Assembly: GCA_032433765.1 (NCBI GenBank)
Contig: JAVIAB010000049.1
Span: 26,404,890-26,468,889 of the forward strand
Origin: Megaustenia siamemsis
Lineage: Eukaryota > Mollusca > Gastropoda > Stylommatophora > Ariophantidae
DNA: 64,000 nucleotides
Direction: 5' to 3'
The notes below the pieces were generated by a model that saw only the letters and a list, made by a program, of their open reading frames with translations, made no database searches and was not told the origin of the DNA. Both the position numbers and the translations under genes were made by a program. This document shows positions 58,674 through 64,000 of this stretch, in pieces. How positions within the stretch are numbered: position 1 is the first letter of the stretch; each line of letters opens with the position of its first letter.

Positions 58674-58925
58674 TTATGGTTATGGAAGGTCCCGGTATCA
58701 ATGCAAACGAATTAAAATCCATAATTGCTCAACCATCCGTGCCAGTGGAATCATCAGAATTAATATCTCATCTCCCATACAAAGAAGGGTAGCTATTGTC
58801 CCCATCATAGCAATCTCAGCACACGCCAAAATACATCAGGCGAAACCGCACAGTAAGTGAACACAGCCATCTGTTCTCCATCATACGATATCAACATTGA
58901 TCGTAAACAATCGGAATACCGAAAC
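58674..58925 (+). repeat. Interspersed repeat (415-bp family), 5' half, plus strand
   Basis: It starts 'ggttatggaaggtcccgg' and runs through 'ccataattgctcaacc', 'gccagtggaatcatcag' and 'agtgaacacagcc' to 'acaatcggaata'. The matching 3' half lies just beyond it on the other strand. Confidence 0.8.
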
Positions 58926-58965
58926 TTCTTATGGCCACTGTTTGTTACCAGTACATGTTCTTTAT

Positions 58966-59177
58966 GGTCAATATGGCGGTCAGGCGGCAGGAACTGTTAA
59001 ATGCTGATTCTGAAAAGTGTTCCTTGTTGCAGTTTCCTCATATTCCAAGTCCGGCTTGCTGCAGGAGCTACTGAGTTACGTGATCTGTGCACACCGTGAT
59101 CTGTGCACACCGTGAGCTGTGCACACTGTGAACTGTGTGTCTCATCATTTTTGATCATGTTTAGATATTCTAATTGG
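58966..59177 (-). repeat. Interspersed repeat (415-bp family), 3' half, inverted
   Basis: The reverse complement holds 'gtgtgcacagatcac', 'agtagctcctgcagcaagcc', 'ggacttggaatatgagg' and 'aaggaacacttttcag'. 'tctgtgcacaccgtga' is repeated inside it. With 58674-58925 it forms a split copy with one half inverted, as from twin priming or a later inversion. Confidence 0.78.
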
Positions 59178-59215
59178 AAGATATAACAGGAATCATGAAA
59201 AAAGGCACCCAATCA

Positions 59216-60600
59216 GTCCACACCCACCTCCCTGGAAGAGAAACTATATGGGGCAATCGAATCACTTAAACAGACCGCTGATTTCATGAGAGAGTCTGGA
59301 ATCCTACTCTGATTGAGTCTTGATCGCAGCGAGAGAGATATATATATCTCAGTCATGTGACTCATAAGACTTATTGTGCGATGATCATCGCATTCAATCG
59401 CACCAGATTTCTTTGGTAGGGCTATGGATATTGATTTGAGCATGTCGTCTGGTATATATCAGCTGTTGTAGATATCATTCAATATTTTTGTTATTATTTC
59501 TATTCCAAAATCACCCATAACTTCAATCTCTTCTTTAGTTATATTATCTGGTCCAGGAGCTTTTGCCTGCTTTCATCTTGCGCAAGGCGTCTTCCACTTC
59601 TCTGAGTATTTCTGGTCCTTCCTCATTATTCTTAATATTTACTTCTGTTCCTTCATCATCGTAAAGATCTTTAATGTATTCTGTCCTTCGTTCCCTTATG
59701 CTTTCTTGTTTAATCAACAGTTCACCTTCCTTTGATCTTAAAATTCAGCTTTTGGTTACGTTTTTCTTCCTGCTAATTCCTCAATTTGTTTGTATATAGC
59801 TTTGGCATCTTCTTTTTATTGCTGTTCAATCTATTTGCATCTCTCCTTTAGCCATGCTTCTTTTGATTCATTGAGTTATTGAGTTATTTGCGGGTCATCA
59901 TCATTGTACTCCGAACATGTCCATTGGTGCTCAGATCCCCTCCTCAGCAAGTATCGCAGTGTCCAGCGACTGACGACTCCAATTCTGTGTTGGTTGATAA
60001 GACTTCTTGCACGCCCATTAAGTTTCTCGTTTCTGGCTGTGTCCATCTTAGCTCCCATCTTTTTCATCTGAAAGAGTGACATGGACTCATGGTTGTCGAT
60101 GTCCTGTGTCCTTCCCACTTCCTGTAGGGCATTGATGATGTCCGCCCGATCAATTGGTTGAGAGTCTTCAACGATAGCGCAGCTAGTCAACCTGTCCGCT
60201 CTTTCATTTTCCCGTACTTCCTAATGTCCTGGGACGTAGACAAAGGTGACCTAACGTATTGTTCACTTCTGCTAGGATTCTACCCATTACATACGTTCTG
60301 AGTCCTTTTTTTTGCTTCATTGCATTTTATTACAATTTCTTTATTGAATCTCTTATACTCATCTTTGTTATCCTTATTTCTTCTTCTTGTATCCATTAGC
60401 TGTAAAATGTCATCTGTCATCCATTTCTTTCTTGAATTTTTTCTCACTGGTGGTATGAACTCATTTGATGTATGTTGCATTGATTATTTTATTATTTCCC
60501 GCTGTTCATCAATGCTTTGTATCTTCGCTGTTGCATTGTTCCGATTCTGAATTGTGATGTTATATTTGTCGTATAACCTCTTGTCTGATTTGAGTAAAGT
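59216..60600 (-). mobile_element. LINE-I, endonuclease-RT linker and RT N-terminus, split by LINE-G
   Basis: Read on the minus strand: IDEQREIINN, CNIHQ region and FIPPVRKNSRKKWMTDDILQ, then RRRNKDNKDEYKRFNKEI (60280-60550). LINE-G interrupts. From 59873: NESKEAWLKERCK, KEDAKAIYKQIEELAGRKT, SIRERRTEYIKDLYDDEG, EILREVEDALRKMKAG, PGPDNITKEEIEVMGD, YIPDDMLKSISIALPKKSGA and DDHRTISLMSHMTEI. This is the classic order leading up to the RT palm. Stops and shifts are frequent; the palm itself is lost near 59216. Confidence 0.83.
59874..60309 (-). mobile_element. LINE-G 3' fragment: RNase H-like C-terminus, inserted in LINE-I
   Basis: The minus strand reads VTFVYVPGH, stop, EVRENERADRLTSCAIVEDS, DIINALQEVGRTQDIDNHE, RNEKLNGRARSLINQHRIGV and WTLRYLLRRGSEHQWTCSE. 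PGH followed by NERAD is the pattern at the C-terminal side of LINE RNase H domains. Flanks ttttgattcattg (59861-59873) and ttttgcttcattg (60310-60322) form a 13-bp TSD with one mismatch. The 3' tail is 'aataactcaataactca'. The RT is absent. Confidence 0.8.
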
Positions 60601-60603
60601 AAA

Positions 60604-60970
60604 GTACTAGTTAAACGTGCTAGTGTCACGACGAGGCTGTCCTGAAAGTACCAGTTAAACGTGCTAGTGTCACGGCGAGGCTGTCCTGAAAGTGCCAGTT
60701 AAACGTGCTAGTGTCACGGCGAGGCTGTCCTGAAAGTACCAGTTAAACGTGCTAGTGTCACGGCGAGGCTGTCCTGAAAGTACCAGTTAAACGTGCTAGT
60801 GTCACGACGAGGCTGTCCTGAAAGTGCCAGTTAAAAGTGCTAGTGTCACGGCGAGGCTGTCCTGAAAGTACCAGTTAAACGAGCTAATGTCACGGCGAGG
60901 CTGTCCTGAAAGTACCATTTAAACGAGCTAGTGTCACGGCGAGGCTGTCCTGAAAGTACCAGTTAAATAT
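60604..60970. repeat. 44-bp tandem array, about 8.4 copies
   Basis: The unit is gtaccagttaaacgtgctag + tgtcacggcgaggctgtcct + gaaa. Copies differ by few substitutions (acgacg, gtgcca, aaaagt, aaacga). Confidence 0.96.
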
Positions 60971-61499
60971 GACGAGGAAAGCTGAAACTCTACAGCACAT
61001 TGTATATTTGGCCTCAAACGTTGACGTGTTGATAGTTTCAGTAGAACCTTCAGTTAGAAAACTCGCACATCAAAGATTGAGATTTGCTTTCATTATTGTC
61101 CGTCTTTATGGAGTCAAAGAAATGTTTTCTAAAAAAAAAACCCAACACAGGAAGAATGATCTGACGCTAATGAAGTTTGATCATAAAGAAAAGCTACAAT
61201 TCTGGAATCGCTGGACTCAGGGTGGATCAAATTCAGTGCACGATCCGAGGAAATGTACGAATATCGAGGCATTTTTCTCCGAAATATTGTACGAATTCCG
61301 AGATGTACGAGTAGATGAGCGTATGAATAACCAAGTTCAAATGTATGTAACATTAGCTTTTTTTATTTTGATGGAACTTTTTAATACTTTTAAAGCAATT
61401 TCTTCTGGGTTTTTTTAAAATATTGCTCTTGCCATGAATTTTATTTCTCATGTTCTTTTCTCTTCTTTTTTGTATATAGCTGCTGATGTCTTTAAGCGA
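60971..61499. other. Spacer with an unassigned open frame (60969-61418, plus)
   Basis: The 149-codon plus-strand frame begins at the edge of the 44-bp array and has no recognised motif, signal peptide or domain. A hydrophobic stretch (LAFFILMEL) lies at its end. It is probably a chance frame. Confidence 0.35.
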
Positions 61500-62140
61500 C
61501 GCAGAGAAAGGTGATGGGACGCGATACAGAGAGCAAACCCCGAGAAGCTAGATCTAGACGTCGTATGGTTGGATCTTGCAAATGCATATGGATCAGTCCC
61601 ACATCAGATGATTTAGCAGGCTCTCCGAATGTACCATGTACCCCAGAGTGTGACCGCCATGCTCAGACTGTATTTTACCGGCTTCACTGTGCGTTTCTCT
61701 ACACAGGAATACATGACCGACTGGATAGAATTGCAAGTCGGCATTGCGATGGGCTGTACAATTTCGCCCATACTCTTCGTGATGGTTATGCAGATAGCAT
61801 GAAAGATAGCATGAAAGATAGCATGAAAGCAGCAGAAGCAGTTGGCAAAGGACCAGACCTTGGATGTGGATACCACATGCCACCACTTAGAGCATTTATG
61901 GATGACCCCCACGGTCCTAGCATCAGAAGAGAGCCACGCCCGCAGGATGCTTGAACGCCTGGACGAGCTCATCATGTGGTGCCGGATGAGCTTCAAACCG
62001 AGGAAGTCACGAAGTCTATCCATCAGACGAGGGAAGACCAAGCAAGTCACGTTCAGTGTGGCGAAACAGAGGATTCCAACCGTCGGCGAGGAGCCACGTC
62101 CTTCTCTTACCCTCTGCTTTAATGTTCTTAGATAGAATGG
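61500..62140 (+). mobile_element. LINE-H fragment: reverse transcriptase palm
   Basis: The plus strand reads DVVWLDLANAYGSVPHQMI (first catalytic Asp in WLDL), a TAG where Trp is expected, ALRMYHVPQSVTAMLRLYFT, IELQVGIAMGCTISPILF, PDLGCGYHMPPLRAFMDD (Asp pair) and, after a one-base shift, TVLASEESHARRMLERLDEL and MWCRMSFKPRKSRSLSIR. This RT type (xVWLDLANAYGSVPH, AFMDD) is distinct from LINE-A to -E. A 12-bp triplication at 61793-61828 and two frameshifts inactivate it. Confidence 0.83.
61793..61828 (+). repeat. 12-bp triplication inside LINE-H RT
   Basis: Three perfect copies of gatagcatgaaa lie between the 'GCTISPILF' and 'AFMDD' motifs. Confidence 0.97.
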
Positions 62141-62148
62141 ATTGAGGG

Positions 62149-62882
62149 AATTTACGACATAATAAAACAATACAATATCATTATGTGCCAAGCCAAGAAT
62201 TTACGACATAATAAAACAATACAATATCATTATGTGCCAAGCCAAGAATTTACGACATAATAAAACAATACAATATCATTATGTGCCAAGCCAAGAATTT
62301 ACGACATAATAAAACAATACAATATCATTATGTGCCAAGCCAAGAATTGACGACATAATAAAACAATACAATATCAATATGTGCCAAGCCAAGAATTGAC
62401 GACATAATAAAACAATACAATATCAATATGTGCCAAGCCAAGAATTGACGACATAATAAAACAATACAATATCAATATGTGCCAAGCCAAGAATTTACGA
62501 CATAATAAAACAATACAACATCACTATGTGCCAAGCCAAGAATTGACGACATAATAAAACAATACAATATCAATATGTGCCAAGCCAAGAATTTACGACA
62601 TAATAAAACAATTCAATATCACTATGTGCCAAGCCAAGAATTGACGACATAATAAAACAATACAATATCATTATGTGCCAAGCCAAGAATTTACGACATA
62701 ATAAAACAATACAACATCACTATGTGCCAAGCCAAGAATTGACGACATAATAAAACAATACAATATCAATATGTGCCAAGCCAAGAATTGACGACATAAT
62801 AAAACAATACAACATCACTATGTGCCAAGCCAAGAATTGACGACATAATAAAACAATTCAATATCAATATGTCCCAAGCCAC
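62149..62882. repeat. 49-bp tandem array, about 15 copies
   Basis: The unit is aatttacgacataataaaac + aatacaatatcattatgtgc + caagccaag. Two alternating variants occur: atttac/attgac and atatcat/atatcaa/acatcac. The pair 'tttac...acatcac' then 'ttgac...atatcaa' recurs in the right half. Confidence 0.97.
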
Positions 62883-63146
62883 AGAAACTGTCCTTGATAG
62901 AAAACACATCATTGACGTTAGCATGTCACGCCTACCGGAAAATAAGCAGAAATAGAATAAAAGAGAGAAGAAAAGAAGAAAGAAATAATGATGTTGAGAT
63001 CACTATGAGAAGCCTCAATGTTCTCTACACATCTTTTAGCTTCATATTTTGTTTGTACATTACGATCTACATTAACAGTTAACGACAGAAACGTAAAAGT
63101 TGGTTTAATGGAGGACAGACACGATTAGCGTGTTCAACTCGCGTTA

Positions 63147-63960
63147 ATGGGATCATCATCAAGTCTGCTGGCGTAGGTGATCATGTCTCTCCATAACTTT
63201 CGCTCTCGACAGTTATTTATCATTTCTGATATTGACCTTCTGCCAAGCCATTCACTTAAGCTGTCTGGTATCTGTTCTCTTTGCTTCCCTCTATCACTTT
63301 GTCCCTCAATTTTCCCAGTTGTCGCAAAATATTCCAGCTGTTCCCTTCTCATTACATGGCCAAAAAATGATGATTGTTTCTTTATAATATTAGAAATTAG
63401 CTCTCTTTTTGCTTTGACCTCTTTCAGAACGTTTTCATTACCCTTCTTAGCTGTCCTTGGAATTCTCAACATTCTTCTGTAAAACCACTTTTCTACAGCC
63501 TGCAGTGTTTTTATTGTCTATTGTCATATTGTCCATCCATATGTTAAGACTGGCTCTACACAACATTCAAGAACTCATTTTTCTTGTTTCTATTGTCAAA
63601 AATGGATTGCATATTATGTTCCTCGTTTTTTTTGTAAAATCTGCTTTTGCCTGAGCTATTCTCCATCTCACCTCTGTTGTGCATTTACCATCTGAGGTTA
63701 ACAAAGTTCAGAAATATTTAAATTAATTTACCAATTTTAATATTGTTCCACATATCTTTATTATGCACTGAGGTGATGTCTTTTTCTTTGTTGCTACCAT
63801 AACTTCTATCTTTATGCTATTAAGGCTGAATCCTTTACTTTTCTCTTTCCTTCACTATAATGTCTAACATTTCTTGTATCCCATTTTTACTCTCAACGAT
63901 TAAGACTGTAAATCATCAGCATCTGAGGTTATTTATAGATTAGTAATGATGTAATGCATT
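63147..63960 (-). mobile_element. LINE-A, copy with RT Asp-pair region
   Basis: Reading the minus strand from the right: NADDLQSLIVESKNGIQEM (Asp pair), SNKEKDITSVHNKDMWNN, LLTSDGKCTTEVRWRIAQAK, CNPFLTIETRK, MLRIPRTAKKGNENVLKEVK, SFFGHVMRREQLEYFATTGK and WRDMITYASRL. The 3' tail is GAT (atcatcatc on plus). The last 112 codons form one open frame; the upstream part has shifts. This copy, together with 2655-3255, 18765-19478 and 58203-58672, defines the family. Confidence 0.87.
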
Positions 63961-64000
63961 TTCTTAAAGGGACGTCCAGCTACACTAACAACAGCACTCA

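Noticed and set aside
60969..61418. 149-codon plus-strand frame as a gene
   Set aside because: It starts at the repeat edge and shows no motif or support; kept only as a spacer note.

Overview
The window looks like animal (metazoan) nuclear DNA made almost entirely of transposable-element debris and tandem repeats. There are no bacterial-style operons. Non-LTR (LINE) reverse-transcriptase fragments recur on both strands, SINEs with tRNA-like heads are flanked by target-site duplications (TSDs), and a single satellite array fills about 25 kb. The LINE and SINE types would suit a repeat-rich marine invertebrate such as a mollusc, but that assignment is a weak inference. Labels such as LINE-A to LINE-J are mine, given by shared sequence inside this window.

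Layout. 1-4.5 kb: an interspersed repeat, LINE-B and LINE-A fragments, a 46-bp array and a polypyrimidine tract. 4.5-6.4 kb: a 38-bp array embedded in the 3' end of a minus-strand LINE-D. 6.9-11.2 kb: nested LINEs and SINEs, including a 1.4-kb RTE-like LINE-D with an 11-bp TSD. 12.2-13.3 kb: LINE-J carrying a 20-bp array. 14.2-17.2 kb: a second LINE-D whose 3' end is again expanded into a 38-bp array. 17.4-18.5 kb: a degenerate array. 18.8-24.5 kb: LINE-A, LINE-B with two nested insertions, a 1-kb polypyrimidine tract, LINE-B with a 42-bp in-frame array, and LINE-I with a 46-bp array. 25.9-26.8 kb: the only protein-like reading frame not related to a transposon, a Cys-rich two-domain ectodomain-like sequence on the minus strand. 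27.3-27.8 kb: a SINE whose tail is tandemly amplified. 28.3-53.6 kb: a 51-bp satellite of about 495 copies with higher-order structure. 53.6-64 kb: LINE-C split by LINE-E (the only LINE with a long uninterrupted frame), then 26-, 44- and 49-bp arrays among LINE-A, -F, -G, -H and -I fragments.

Main observation. Several tandem arrays are not next to LINEs but inside them, with recognisable element sequence on both sides and a monomer that is a piece of the element: the 38-bp arrays (twice, opposite strands), the 42-bp, the 20-bp and the 46-bp array at 23.6 kb. A SINE tail shows the same behaviour. This suggests that retrotransposon copies repeatedly seed minisatellites here. Most long open frames in the window result from monomer lengths divisible by three (42, 51) or from lack of stops in repeats, and should not be read as genes. 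Five copies of a hairpin flanked by CTGANGA and GAAAC-like boxes resemble a hammerhead ribozyme core, one of them inside a 360-bp insertion with terminal direct repeats.
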